The notes under the pieces were generated by a model. The model was given only the letters and a program-made list of their open reading frames with translations, was not told the DNA's origin and made no database searches. Below, piece after piece: positions 17,267 through 26,231 of a stretch of 64,000 nucleotides of DNA. The stretch is from an uncultured Piscinibacter sp. (GTDB lineage: Bacteria > Pseudomonadota > Gammaproteobacteria > Burkholderiales > Burkholderiaceae_C). A program made the translations under genes and the position numbers. Where the stretch lies: the NCBI RefSeq assembly GCF_937952055.1, contig NZ_CALFYO010000021.1, forward strand, positions 806,001-870,000. Reading direction: 5' to 3'. Position 1 is the first letter of the stretch. Every line of letters starts with the position of its first letter.

Positions 17267-19609
17267 TTAGGCTCTGGCCTGCATTGCCCGCGGCGCTGCG
17301 TACTTGACGTGCATCCGCTCGATCGTGCCGTTGAACTTGAACGGCGCCTTCTTGCGGTAGTCGAGCGACACTGGCGAGCCGAGCGCGATGCCGACGTCGA
17401 GGCAGTCGTTGGCGGTGAACCCCAGCGGCGCGCTGACCGGCACCGTGCCCTCGGCAAACAGCTTGCCGTTCACCTTGAGGGTCACCTTCAGCGGACCGCC
17501 CGCCCTCGGCTCGATGTAGTCCGTCTCGATCTCGATCTTCACCTTGCCGGCCGGCAGCTTCTGCTTGGCACGGATCTTGGTACGCTGGACGATGAACAGG
17601 TTGTACTCGTAGCAGAGGATCCCGTCCTCGACGAAGCAGGTGAGCCCACCGGAATTACCGCCGAGCTTGTAGAGCACGCCGTTCGCTTTGGCCGGCACCT
17701 CGGCGTCGATCGTGACGAGGTTGGGCTTGTTGCCCAGCGCGGGCGCGGCGAATTCCGGCACGCGCACCGTATCCCCCGTGAGAGTCCACTCCGTGTAAGG
17801 TGAGCCCAGGCGCAACTCCGGATGGAACAAGGCGACATAGAGGCCACCGCCGATCGGTAGCGCCTTGTTCCTCGCTGCCTCGACGATGAAGATCTCCTTC
17901 ATCTGGGCGAGCTTTTCCGGCATCTTCGCCGCGAGGTCGTTGGCTTGCGTCCAGTCCTCCTCCAGGTTGTAGAGTTCCCATACATCCTTGTCCGGCGTCC
18001 ACTCGGCGATGCCGGGGGGAACGCCCGGCAGCCAGGGCGTGCGCGGGCCGAAGGCGCTGGCCATCCAGCCGTCGTGATAGATGGAGCGGCTGCCCATGAT
18101 TTCGAAGTACTGGGTAACGAGGCGGCCCTTGGCCTTGGCGTCACCGAACGTGTAAGCCATGCTCACGCCGTCGATCGCGTCCTGCGCCACACCGTTGACT
18201 TCGCGCGGCGGCGTGATGCCGACCACCTCGTAGATCGTCGGCACGACATCGTTGCAGTGATGGAACTGCGCGCGTGGCGTCGCATCGGGCTTGATCTTCG
18301 CCGGCCAGCGCACCGCCATGGGATTGCGCGTGCCACCGAAGTGCGAAGCCAGCAGCTTTGTCCCCTTGTAGGGCGTGCTGCCGGCCCAGGCCCAGGCGCC
18401 GTGATACTGGTTGTCGGTCAGCGGAGAGCCCAGCACGTCCAGGCCGCCAAGTTCTTCCAGCGCCTTGATGTGCTGATCGACGGTCGTGGGAATGCCGTTC
18501 TGTGCCAGCAGCTCGCTGATGGTGCCGTTCTGTCCCTCGGAGGACGAGCCGTTGTCGCCCCAGATGTAGAAGATCAGCGTGTTGTCGCCGCAGCCCATGG
18601 CTTCGATTTCGTCGACGATGCGACCCACCTGTGCGTCGACGTGCTCGCCGAAGCCCGCGGCCACCTCCATCAGGCGACGCTGAAACGGCTTCTCGTTGTC
18701 GGGGATGCTGTCCCACGCTGCCATCTGCGGGTGCCGTGGCGTGAGTTCCGCGTTCTCGGGAATCCACCCCTGCTTCTTGGCGCGCTCGAACACGCGCTCG
18801 CGGTAGGCATCCCAGCCGTCGTCGAACTTGCCCTTGTACTTGTCGGCCCACTCCTTCTGGACCTGGTGGGGGCCGTGAATGGCACCGCTGGCCCAGTACA
18901 TGAAGAACGGCTTGTCCGCGGCGAGCGCCCGGTGAGTGCGCAGCCAGCGGATGGCATCGTCGGCCAGATCCTCGCTCAGGTGGTAGCCCTCTTCCGGCGT
19001 CTTCGGCGGAAGGACCACGGTGGTGTTGCGTACCAGGTGGGGCTCGTACTGCGAGGCCTCGCCTGCGAGAAAGCCGTAGAAGTATTCGAACCCCAAGCCG
19101 GTCGGCCAGTTCTCGAAGGGCCCCGCCGCCGTCGTCTCGTTGGCGGGCGTGTTGTGCCACTTGCCCCAGGCACCGGTGCTGTAGCCATAGTCCTTCAGCA
19201 CTTCGGCCACGAGCGCGCTGCTGCGCGGAATGCGCCCGGAGTAGCCGTCGAAGTCGTTGGCCAGCTCGGTGATCTGGCCGTTGCCGACGCGGTTGTGGTT
19301 GCGGCCGGTCAGGAGCGACGCCCGCGTGGGCGAGCACATGGCCGTGGTGTGGAAGCGGTTGTAGGCAATCCCTTCCTTGGCGATGCGCTGCAGCGTGGGC
19401 GTATGCACCTCGCCACCGAGCGCGTCCGGAAGCCCGGGGCCGGCATCGTCGATGAGCACGATGAGAATGTTCGGCGCATCGGCGGGAAGGCGGCGCAGTG
19501 CGGGCCGCGGGCTGTAGACCGATTCGGCGATCGTCCGGCCGGCCTTGCTGCCCGACGGTTCATCGGGAAACGGAAGGGTGTCCTGCTTTGCGGCTTTGTC
19601 CTGGCTCAT
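17267..19609 (-). CDS. Arylsulfatase (formylglycine-dependent, Cys-type)
   Basis: This 780-residue sulfatase hydrolyses sulfate esters once its active-site cysteine is converted to formylglycine. The metal-binding start NILIVLIDDAGPG (47-59), the CxPxR motif with C92 in CSPTR followed by ASLLTGRN, AWGKWH and the late metal motif IWGDNGSS are all present. No signal peptide is seen, so it may be cytoplasmic. The ATG at 19609 is chosen because the upstream in-frame extension crosses the operator region. Its promoter carries the island palindrome (19753). The maturase at 28960-30210 is a likely activator encoded in the same regulon. Confidence 0.95.
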   Translation of the reverse strand: MSQDKAAKQDTLPFPDEPSGSKAGRTIAESVYSPRPALRRLPADAPNILIVLIDDAGPGLPDALGGEVHTPTLQRIAKEGIAYNRFHTTAMCSPTRASLLTGRNHNRVGNGQITELANDFDGYSGRIPRSSALVAEVLKDYGYSTGAWGKWHNTPANETTAAGPFENWPTGLGFEYFYGFLAGEASQYEPHLVRNTTVVLPPKTPEEGYHLSEDLADDAIRWLRTHRALAADKPFFMYWASGAIHGPHQVQKEWADKYKGKFDDGWDAYRERVFERAKKQGWIPENAELTPRHPQMAAWDSIPDNEKPFQRRLMEVAAGFGEHVDAQVGRIVDEIEAMGCGDNTLIFYIWGDNGSSSEGQNGTISELLAQNGIPTTVDQHIKALEELGGLDVLGSPLTDNQYHGAWAWAGSTPYKGTKLLASHFGGTRNPMAVRWPAKIKPDATPRAQFHHCNDVVPTIYEVVGITPPREVNGVAQDAIDGVSMAYTFGDAKAKGRLVTQYFEIMGSRSIYHDGWMASAFGPRTPWLPGVPPGIAEWTPDKDVWELYNLEEDWTQANDLAAKMPEKLAQMKEIFIVEAARNKALPIGGGLYVALFHPELRLGSPYTEWTLTGDTVRVPEFAAPALGNKPNLVTIDAEVPAKANGVLYKLGGNSGGLTCFVEDGILCYEYNLFIVQRTKIRAKQKLPAGKVKIEIETDYIEPRAGGPLKVTLKVNGKLFAEGTVPVSAPLGFTANDCLDVGIALGSPVSLDYRKKAPFKFNGTIERMHVKYAAPRAMQARA

Positions 19610-19752
19610 CTTGCGCTCACTCTTCGGATTCGGCGACCGTCGGTGGCGGAAGGTGCCGCGTGCAACTCCAGCCCGCAGCGGTCGCTCTTCACGCCACCCC
19701 CCGCCACGAGCAGGACTCCCAGTGAATCTACCGAGTGGGCCGAAGATCGAAC

Positions 19753-19770
19753 ATTGGACCTTGGTCCAAT
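19753..19770. promoter_or_regulatory. Palindromic operator, site 2, bidirectional (sulfatase operon / DUF3300)
   Basis: ATTGGACCTTGGTCCAAT matches the consensus at all 18 positions. On the plus side, 22 nt later, stands TAGCTT (19793-19798), giving a predicted start near 19805 and a leader of about 49 nt to the DUF3300 gene. On the minus side, 22 nt later, stands TAGATT (19730-19725), giving a start near 19718 and a leader of about 109 nt to the sulfatase. One operator thus appears to serve two divergent activator-type promoters. Confidence 0.75.
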
Positions 19771-19853
19771 TCCCCGGCCTGCGGAAGCGCCTTAGCTTCG
19801 GCATACGAAACATCGGCGACCCATCGCCCTTGACGGGCGGAGGCAGAACACAG

Positions 19854-21146
19854 ATGAAATCTGATCGTGGGGTGTCTTCCCGCACGGCCCCGGAGGCGTT
19901 CCATCGCCTGCTGGCGACCGTTGCGGCGTGCATGGCCATCATGTTCCCGCAGCATTCACCCGCGCAGGCACCCGCCGCGGTGGGTGGGGTCTCGGCCGTG
20001 ATGTCGGCCGCCGAACTCGAGAATCTGGTCGCTCCGATCGCGCTGTATCCCGACGATCTCGTCGCGATCATCCTGCCTGCGTCGACCAATCCTCTGCAGC
20101 TGGTGCAGGCGGGGCGGTATCTCGACAACCGGAAGTCGGATCCCAAGCTCGCAGTAAACGAGGGTTGGGACGACCCGGTGAAGTCGCTGCTCAACTATCC
20201 CGAAGTCGTGCACTACATGAGCAAGGACCTCGACTGGACGGCTGCGCTTGGTGAAGCGGTCGTGGCGAGCCAGGCTGACGTGCTGGAAGCGATCCAGGCG
20301 TTCCGGCGGCGGACTTATTCGGTCGGCAACCTGAAGACCGACACCAAGCAGGTGATCGTGGTCGAGAAGGAAGTCATCAAGATCGTGCCTGCGAACCCGC
20401 AGGTGATCTACGTGCCGCAGTACAACCCGACCACGGTCATCGTGCAGGGTGGTTATTCGTCCTGGAGCTACTGGCCGTCACCCTACCCCGTTTACTACTA
20501 TCCCTACCCTCCGGGCGCAGCGTTCGCCGCCGGGCTCGTGTGGGGCGCGGCGATCAGTTCCGCGTGGAGAGGCCACCATTACGTGGCGCATTACGGCGGC
20601 TACGGCCGCCAGACCTACATCAACGTCAACGTGAACCGGAATGTCACGGTCAACCGCCCCGGCATCCCGGCACAACGGCCCTCCGCGAGCCTCACGACGG
20701 GGCAGGTGTCCACATTGCCCGCGACGACCCAGTGGCGGCCCAACAAGCAGCCCGGCCAGGTCAGCGGCGCGGTGGGTCGGCCCGCGCCGCGCGTAGGCGA
20801 CCGGCAGCCCACCCCGGCGCGCAAAGACGTGGGCGCATCGCCCGTGGCGACGCCCGCCACGCCCACCGCCGCGGCGAAGGTCAGCGCACCCCAGCAGCGC
20901 GCCGCAGCCGTCCCGAGCCCGGGCCGCGCCGCCCCGGGCAGCGCCTTCGACGCCTCGGGATCGGGACGCCAAGCGCAACTCGACAGCGCGCGCGGCGCCG
21001 CAAGCCGCGAAACCGTCGCGAGACAAGGACAGGCGCCGGCAGGCAGCGCCCGCCCCGTGGCGCCTCAGAGGCCCACCGGCGGCGCGCGTCCGGCAGCGCC
21101 CCAGGGCCGCGCAGGCGCTGACCGCGATGGCACCGGGCGTCGCTAG
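19854..21146 (+). CDS. DUF3300 domain exported protein
   Basis: The 430-residue protein has a long signal peptide (residues about 1-39) and a DUF3300 domain (about 50-230) with LVAPIALYPDDLVAIILPAST, VKSLLNYPEVVHYM and VYVPQYNPTTVIV. A Tyr/Pro-rich membrane-proximal segment follows (SPYPVYYYPYPPGAAFAAG), then a disordered Pro/Ala/Arg/Gln-rich tail of about 170 residues. DUF3300 genes commonly sit beside DUF2950 genes, as here. Function is unknown. It starts 84 bp after the palindrome at 19753. Confidence 0.88.
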   Translation: MKSDRGVSSRTAPEAFHRLLATVAACMAIMFPQHSPAQAPAAVGGVSAVMSAAELENLVAPIALYPDDLVAIILPASTNPLQLVQAGRYLDNRKSDPKLAVNEGWDDPVKSLLNYPEVVHYMSKDLDWTAALGEAVVASQADVLEAIQAFRRRTYSVGNLKTDTKQVIVVEKEVIKIVPANPQVIYVPQYNPTTVIVQGGYSSWSYWPSPYPVYYYPYPPGAAFAAGLVWGAAISSAWRGHHYVAHYGGYGRQTYINVNVNRNVTVNRPGIPAQRPSASLTTGQVSTLPATTQWRPNKQPGQVSGAVGRPAPRVGDRQPTPARKDVGASPVATPATPTAAAKVSAPQQRAAAVPSPGRAAPGSAFDASGSGRQAQLDSARGAASRETVARQGQAPAGSARPVAPQRPTGGARPAAPQGRAGADRDGTGRR

Positions 21147-21178
21147 GACACGCCGATGACTTTCCATCAACCCTTGCC

Positions 21179-22120
21179 ATGACGTTCGTCACCATGACCT
21201 CCCAACGCATGAGTGCCTTGTTCGGCCAGTTGATCCTCGCGGGGTCGCTGGTGCTGCCCCCGTTGTGTGCGGCCGCGGACCCACAGCGGTTCGCGACGCC
21301 GGACGCCGCCGTGGAGGCGTTTGTCGCAGCGCTTCGGGCGAACGACGAGGCAGCGCTCGTTTCGATCTTTGGCGACAAGTACAAGGGGCTCGTGACCACC
21401 GGCGACGCCGCCTACGACACGGCAGTGCGCACCAGTTTCGCCGCGCATCTCGCAAGCTTTCACGTCCTCGAGGAGGACGGCGACGATCGCCGGGTCCTGC
21501 TGGTCGGCGCTCAGGCGTGGCCGCTGCCCATCCCGCTGGTTCGCGAGCGCAACGAGTGGCGCTTCGCTACCGAGCGGGGCGCGGAGGAACTCATCAACCG
21601 GCGCATCGGCAGGAACGAGCGCAGCGCCATCCAGGTCCTGCGCGCCTATCTCGACGCGCAGCGCGAGTACGCCTCCGAGGACCGCGACGGCGACGGCGTG
21701 CTGCAGTACGCGCAGAAGATCGACAGCACGCCCGGCAAATTCGACGGGCTGTATTGGCCCGCGAACACCGATGAGGGCGAACAGGCCAGCCCCTTCGGGC
21801 CGCTGGTCGCCGCAGCGTCGGCGTACCTCGTCGGCCACAAGCCGGGCGATCCGTATCGAGGCTACTACTTCCGCATCCTCACGCGTCAGGGAAAGAATGC
21901 GCCGGGAGGGGCCTACAGCTACCTCATCAACGGGCGCATGATCGCGGGCTTTGCGATGGTGGCCTATCCTGCCGCGTACGACGAAAGCGGCATCATGACG
22001 TTCATCGTCAGCCACAACGGCAAGATCTTCGAGAAGAACCTCGGACCGAACACGGCGCGCGTCGCGGCGAACATGAGCAGTTTCGACCCGGGTGCGGGGT
22101 GGAAGGAAACACCACCCTGA
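21179..22120 (+). CDS. DUF2950 domain exported protein
   Basis: The 313-residue product has a signal peptide (about 1-33, cleavage near CAAA) and a DUF2950 domain with PDAAVEAFVAALRANDEAAL, INRRIGRNERSAIQVLRAYLDAQ, FDGLYWP and YFRILTRQG. A second ATG at 21194 would give a shorter signal peptide. It lies 32 bp after the DUF3300 gene in the same direction, so the two are probably one transcript. The pairing of these two families is common; their role is unknown. Convergent with the MscS gene at 22197. Confidence 0.88.
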   Translation: MTFVTMTSQRMSALFGQLILAGSLVLPPLCAAADPQRFATPDAAVEAFVAALRANDEAALVSIFGDKYKGLVTTGDAAYDTAVRTSFAAHLASFHVLEEDGDDRRVLLVGAQAWPLPIPLVRERNEWRFATERGAEELINRRIGRNERSAIQVLRAYLDAQREYASEDRDGDGVLQYAQKIDSTPGKFDGLYWPANTDEGEQASPFGPLVAAASAYLVGHKPGDPYRGYYFRILTRQGKNAPGGAYSYLINGRMIAGFAMVAYPAAYDESGIMTFIVSHNGKIFEKNLGPNTARVAANMSSFDPGAGWKETPP

Positions 22121-22196
22121 GCGAATCCTCGGGGCCTCTCCGGCAGGGGCACCGGGCGAGACGGGCGCCTGCGGCTCGAGGATGCGACGCTGGGCC

Positions 22197-23948
22197 TCAC
22201 GCCCGCGGCGGGACGGGTTGCCGCACGGCCGAATCCGGCGCCGGGTACTCGAGCCGGTTCTCGAACTCCGTGATCCGGGAGGGATGGAAGTCCGGGAACG
22301 GCAGTTCCCGTTCCTGGCGCCAGCGTGCCACCGTCGCGACCGCATCCTGCGTCTTCGCCTTGTCCAGGCCGGCGTCGCGGGCGAGGTAGGTGGTCGACGA
22401 GGGGAATGCGAGACTCGTGCCGCTGCCCTCGACGATGTCCATGATCCGCAGCAGCAGGTCCTCCTGCACGGCCAGGAACCTGGGGAACTCGCCACTGAGC
22501 ACGTAGGCGAAGATCTCGAGGTCGAGCGAGGAGACGCCGAACCGCACGAACCGGACACGCGCCGAAGCGTGATCCACCATCGGGTGCTCGTACAGCATCC
22601 GGCGGATTTCCGCGAGGACGTAGCGCAGTTGGTCGACCTGGGTTTCGTATCGAAGTGCGAGGGTCGGCCGGAACAAGATCTTGTCGCGGAAGCCGAAGTT
22701 CTCGAGGTTCTCGCTGGACAACTGCGCGTTCGGGACGCTGACCACCGTCCGGTCGACTGTCCGGATCCGGGTCGAACGCAGGCCGATGCTCTCGACCGTG
22801 CCCAGTACATCGCCGGCCTTGCAGAAGTCCCCCACGCGCACCGGCTGATCGGAGATGATCATGACGCCACCGAACAGGTTCTCGAGCGTCTTCTGAGCAG
22901 CGAAGGCGATGGCGACCCCGCCGATGCCCAGCCCCGCCAGCGCGGTGGTCAGATCGACATGGGCGACATAGAGGAGCGCCAGCACCGCGATGATCACGGT
23001 CAGCGCCTTGCCCAGTCGCCCCGTCAGTTGGACGACGGTGATTCCGCCCAGATCGTTCAGACGTTTGAGGCGGGCCTCCACGAGTTGCATCGAGACGTCG
23101 CTCAGGCGCATCACCAGCCATGCGAGTCCGACGATACCGAGTGCGACGGCGGTCCGGGCCAGCGTGAAACGCGCGAGCACTGGCAGGCTCGCGACGGCGA
23201 CCCAGACGAACACCGCCAGACTGAGCGCCAGCAGCTGGATCGGCGCCGTGACTTGCGCCAGCTGGGATGCGGCGCGCTCGCCGGTGAGCCAGTACAGCAG
23301 CGGCCGCAGAACCGCGAACACGCCACGGCTGAGGAGTCGGGCCAAGCCAAGCACCAGCAGCAGGCTCAGAGGAAATCCGAGCCACTGCCACAGCGGCACC
23401 TCGAAGTAGCGGATCTCCCGCAGAGGCGGCCAGAGATGGCCTTCGATCCACAGCGGCCGCATTTTCTCGTACATGGCCGGGACGCCATTGAGCGTCGCGG
23501 CCGAGAAGCGCCAGATCGGCAAACCGTCACGCCGTTCCTGGCGTTCGAGCAGAAGCTCGAGGGTGGAACCGCCGCTCTTGACAACGCCGACCCGCTCCAC
23601 GTTCGGCGGCAGGTCGTCTTCGAGTTTGCCTTCCGGCGCCTCGCTCAGCTGATCGAGGTCTCTCGCCAGCAGGCCGCGGTTCAGGACCACCAGCAGTTGC
23701 CGCGTGCGCTCACTGACCTGCTTCGAGATCTCCCGCGTGTCGAGATACTGCGCTGCACGCTGGAAATTCTCGTCGCCGGCCGCCTTGATGAATCCGACCA
23801 CGGTGCCCTTGGGCGTGCTCCGCCCGAAGGGATCGAGCTTCGCCGGCTCGGTCTTGGCGGACTCGTTGGGCGCGCTCTCCTGGCTGAACGCCGGCTGCAC
23901 CAGCATCAGCGTGAGCATCAGCATTCCCGCGATCAGTCTCGGCAGCAT
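22197..23948 (-). CDS. MscS-family mechanosensitive channel with periplasmic N-terminal domain
   Basis: This 583-residue channel has a signal peptide (1-22), a periplasmic domain of about 160 residues and about five membrane helices (190-345). The MscS core has pore helix LTTALAGLGIGGVAIAFAAQ and the beta domain (VRVGDFCKAGDVLGTVESI, then SVPNAQLSSENLENFG). MscS channels release solutes during osmotic downshock. The ATG at 23948 begins a clean signal peptide and follows AAAGGAG. The promoter has the island palindrome (24068) with TAGGGT in register. Confidence 0.93.
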   Translation of the reverse strand: MLPRLIAGMLMLTLMLVQPAFSQESAPNESAKTEPAKLDPFGRSTPKGTVVGFIKAAGDENFQRAAQYLDTREISKQVSERTRQLLVVLNRGLLARDLDQLSEAPEGKLEDDLPPNVERVGVVKSGGSTLELLLERQERRDGLPIWRFSAATLNGVPAMYEKMRPLWIEGHLWPPLREIRYFEVPLWQWLGFPLSLLLVLGLARLLSRGVFAVLRPLLYWLTGERAASQLAQVTAPIQLLALSLAVFVWVAVASLPVLARFTLARTAVALGIVGLAWLVMRLSDVSMQLVEARLKRLNDLGGITVVQLTGRLGKALTVIIAVLALLYVAHVDLTTALAGLGIGGVAIAFAAQKTLENLFGGVMIISDQPVRVGDFCKAGDVLGTVESIGLRSTRIRTVDRTVVSVPNAQLSSENLENFGFRDKILFRPTLALRYETQVDQLRYVLAEIRRMLYEHPMVDHASARVRFVRFGVSSLDLEIFAYVLSGEFPRFLAVQEDLLLRIMDIVEGSGTSLAFPSSTTYLARDAGLDKAKTQDAVATVARWRQERELPFPDFHPSRITEFENRLEYPAPDSAVRQPVPPRA

Positions 23949-24067
23949 GTCCGGCCTTTCTCCTTTCCGCGCTGCCCTCACATCACCCTTGTTCGTTGTC
24001 AGACGGGTCCGCGAGATCAAGGCACCAGCGATCCCGGCTACCCTAGCAACCGGCGCAACGAGCCGCC

Positions 24068-24085
24068 ATTGGACCTTAGGCCAAT
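24068..24085. promoter_or_regulatory. Palindromic operator, site 3, bidirectional (MscS / META protein)
   Basis: ATTGGACCTTAGGCCAAT matches the consensus at 16 of 18 positions. On the minus side, 22 nt later, stands TAGGGT (24045-24040), with a start near 24033 and a leader of about 85 nt to the MscS gene. On the plus side, 22 nt later, stands TAATCT (24108-24113), with a start near 24120, directly at the ATG (24121) of the META gene. The plus transcript is therefore predicted to be leaderless. Confidence 0.72.
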
Positions 24086-24120
24086 CGCATCCGCGCACGC
24101 GGCCGCCTAATCTCCCCGTC

Positions 24121-24918
24121 ATGAAATCAACAGCCGTGGCGCTCGCACTCGTTTCGATGCTGATGGCCGGGTGCACGTCGCCCGGCCCCGCGGGACCGGC
24201 ATCGGGCAGCGGTGGATCGCAACTCGCCGGCACGCGCTGGGTTCTGCAGGCGCTCGGAGGTGATGCAGCGTCGGGTGCGCCGGCGGTGACCCTCAACTTC
24301 GAGGCGGACGGCCGGTTCGGCGGCACGGATGGATGCAACGCGTATCAGGGCAGCTACACCGCCGGGACCGGAGCCTTCAGGGTCGGCGGCAGCATCGCAG
24401 GTACCTTGATGGCCTGCCCGGAAGCGATCGAGGCGCGGGCGCACGCCTATCGCGAATCGCTGCAACGCGCAGCGCGATTCACGCTGGAAGGCGCCCGGCT
24501 CAAGCTGCACGACGGGACAGGCAGCACGCTCGCGCAGTTCGTGCCGGCGATGCACTCGCCGGTTGGGGCTTCCTGGGAAGTCATCGCCTACAACAACGGC
24601 AGGCAGGGCGTGGTCAGCGTGATCACGGGCACGAAGATCACCGCCCGTTTCGGCAACGATGGTCGGGTGACGGGCAGCGCGGGCTGCAACGCGTACTTCG
24701 CCGACTTCCAGCTGGACGGAGAGACTTTGACGGTCGGGCCGACCGGCGCGACGCGCCGACTCTGCGCCGAACCACAGGGGCTGATGCAACAGGAGTCGCT
24801 GTACCTCGCGGCGCTGCAGTCGGCCGCCAGGTTCCGGCTGGACGGCGACCGGCTCGAACTGCGCACCGCGCACGGCGCGCTGGCGCTGAGCCTCACCCGC
24901 AGTCTCGGCGAGCGATGA
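24121..24918 (+). CDS. Lipoprotein with two META (HslJ-like) domains
   Basis: The 265-residue product has a lipoprotein signal with lipobox LMAGC (cysteine near residue 18). Two META domains follow: residues about 38-140 (GTRWVLQALGG, GTDGCNAYQGSY, LMACPEAIEARA) and about 150-260 (GASWEVIAYNNG, GSAGCNAYFADF, TRRLCAEPQG). META proteins such as HslJ are linked to heat or antibiotic stress in the envelope. No Shine-Dalgarno precedes the ATG, and the predicted transcription start is about one base upstream, so this may be a leaderless mRNA. Confidence 0.9.
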   Translation: MKSTAVALALVSMLMAGCTSPGPAGPASGSGGSQLAGTRWVLQALGGDAASGAPAVTLNFEADGRFGGTDGCNAYQGSYTAGTGAFRVGGSIAGTLMACPEAIEARAHAYRESLQRAARFTLEGARLKLHDGTGSTLAQFVPAMHSPVGASWEVIAYNNGRQGVVSVITGTKITARFGNDGRVTGSAGCNAYFADFQLDGETLTVGPTGATRRLCAEPQGLMQQESLYLAALQSAARFRLDGDRLELRTAHGALALSLTRSLGER

Positions 24919-24992
24919 CCTGGAACCGCCGGCGAGCCCGGTGCATCGCGCGAGTTCCTTTCGGCCTGATGAGGATCCAGGGCGCGTCGCCG

Positions 24993-25856
24993 TCACGGCG
25001 CCTCGCGCGCCCTGCGCTTCGCCTGCACGGTGTTGTAGATGCTGAACAGCAGGTTCGTGGGGACCATCAGCAGGCTGAAGGCAATCAGGGGCACCAGGAT
25101 GGCGTGCCCCGGCGCGCTGGCTTCGACGATCGCGATGCACAGCGCCGCGTTGCGCATGCTGGTGGCCGTTGCGAGGATGCGTTGCGCATCCCGCGCGGAG
25201 CCGCCCATGAACCAGCCGACCGCCATCGAGAGCGCAATGAACAGCAGCATGGCAGCCACCGCGACCCCGCCCATCTCGCCGACCGTCGGCTGCCGCACCG
25301 AGCCGGTCGCCACCATGAAACCGACGAACGCGACGATCCCGACCAGCGCCACGAGCTTGGAGAGCTTCGCGGCGACGTCCGGGGCGCTGCCGAGCAGAAG
25401 CATGCCGACCAGGAGCGGGGCAATCAGGTACACGAGGAAGAACAGCAGCGCGCCGCCATAGGGGATCACCAGCCGGACGTCGGCAGGCAGCACAAGTTTC
25501 AGCAGCAGCGGCGAAATGAACACCGCCAAGCCGGCGAGCAGGCACATGACCGCGACCGACGAGGCCGCGCTCCCCTTCACCTGGCCGGTGAACTGAATAG
25601 CGCTCACGCCGCCGGGCGTACACGCCAGGAGCAGGAGCGCGCCGGCCACGTGCGGCTGAAGCGGCAGCAGGAGAATCAGCGCCACGCCGAGGATCGGTAC
25701 GACCAGGAAGTTGGCCAGAAGCGTCCGCGCCAGAAAGCTCCTCGAAGCCAGCAGCGCACGCAGATCTGCCACCGTGGTCTGCATGCCGAGGCTGAGCATC
25801 GACGCGACCAGAAATGTCAGCACCATCATGGTTGCCATCGTGCTCAGTTCTGCCAT
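24993..25856 (-). CDS. Bile acid:sodium symporter (BASS/SBF) family transporter
   Basis: The 287-residue integral membrane protein has about nine to ten helices. Family features include LGMQTTVADLRALL near the start, ACTPGGVSAIQFTGQVKG in the crossover region and ATSMRNAALCIAIVEA in the second repeat. BASS members move organic anions with sodium; the substrate here is unknown. The ATG at 25856 is preferred over one 18 bp upstream because AAGGAG stands 8 bases before it. The palindrome at 26097 with TAGCCT in register lies about 240 bp upstream. Confidence 0.88.
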   Translation of the reverse strand: MAELSTMATMMVLTFLVASMLSLGMQTTVADLRALLASRSFLARTLLANFLVVPILGVALILLLPLQPHVAGALLLLACTPGGVSAIQFTGQVKGSAASSVAVMCLLAGLAVFISPLLLKLVLPADVRLVIPYGGALLFFLVYLIAPLLVGMLLLGSAPDVAAKLSKLVALVGIVAFVGFMVATGSVRQPTVGEMGGVAVAAMLLFIALSMAVGWFMGGSARDAQRILATATSMRNAALCIAIVEASAPGHAILVPLIAFSLLMVPTNLLFSIYNTVQAKRRAREAP

Positions 25857-26096
25857 TGATGTTTCTCCTTCCATGGGTCGGCTTGCGCCTGCGGCGTGCT
25901 TCGCAGGTCTGAACGGCGTCGTGGAGAACTCCGATGATCCGCTCTCAGGCGAGCTGACCCCTGTTCACATCCGGATGTCCTTCCGAGACTGGGGCTGGGG
26001 GCGACCCCAGCGCCGCTGCTGCGGGGCGAGCCCCAGCCTCATCCCTGCCAGCGCAGACCTTTCAGGGAAGGCTAGCGCGTGCGGCGCGCCGAGCAA

Positions 26097-26114
26097 ATTG
26101 GACTTTGGCCCAAT
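26097..26114 (-). promoter_or_regulatory. Palindromic operator, site 4 (BASS transporter)
   Basis: ATTGGACTTTGGCCCAAT matches the consensus at 16 of 18 positions. On the minus strand, 22 nt later, stands TAGCCT (26074-26069), predicting a start near 26062 and a leader of about 205 nt to the BASS gene. On the plus strand no -10 is seen at the same register, so the MliC-type gene at 26232 may use another promoter. Confidence 0.65.
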
Positions 26115-26231
26115 AGCCGAGGCGCGGCTGCGAATGGTTTCTCGGACCGGGACGCACGCACCTGCCTGTGACTCATCCGTACAGTGCACCTTCGTCGGCG
26201 GTATATTGCTCCGTCGAGGATCGAGCGCAGC

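Noticed and set aside
19610..20194. Upstream extension of the sulfatase frame to 20194
   Set aside because: The extension crosses the operator and promoter and overlaps the DUF3300 gene; the family N-terminus fits the ATG at 19609.
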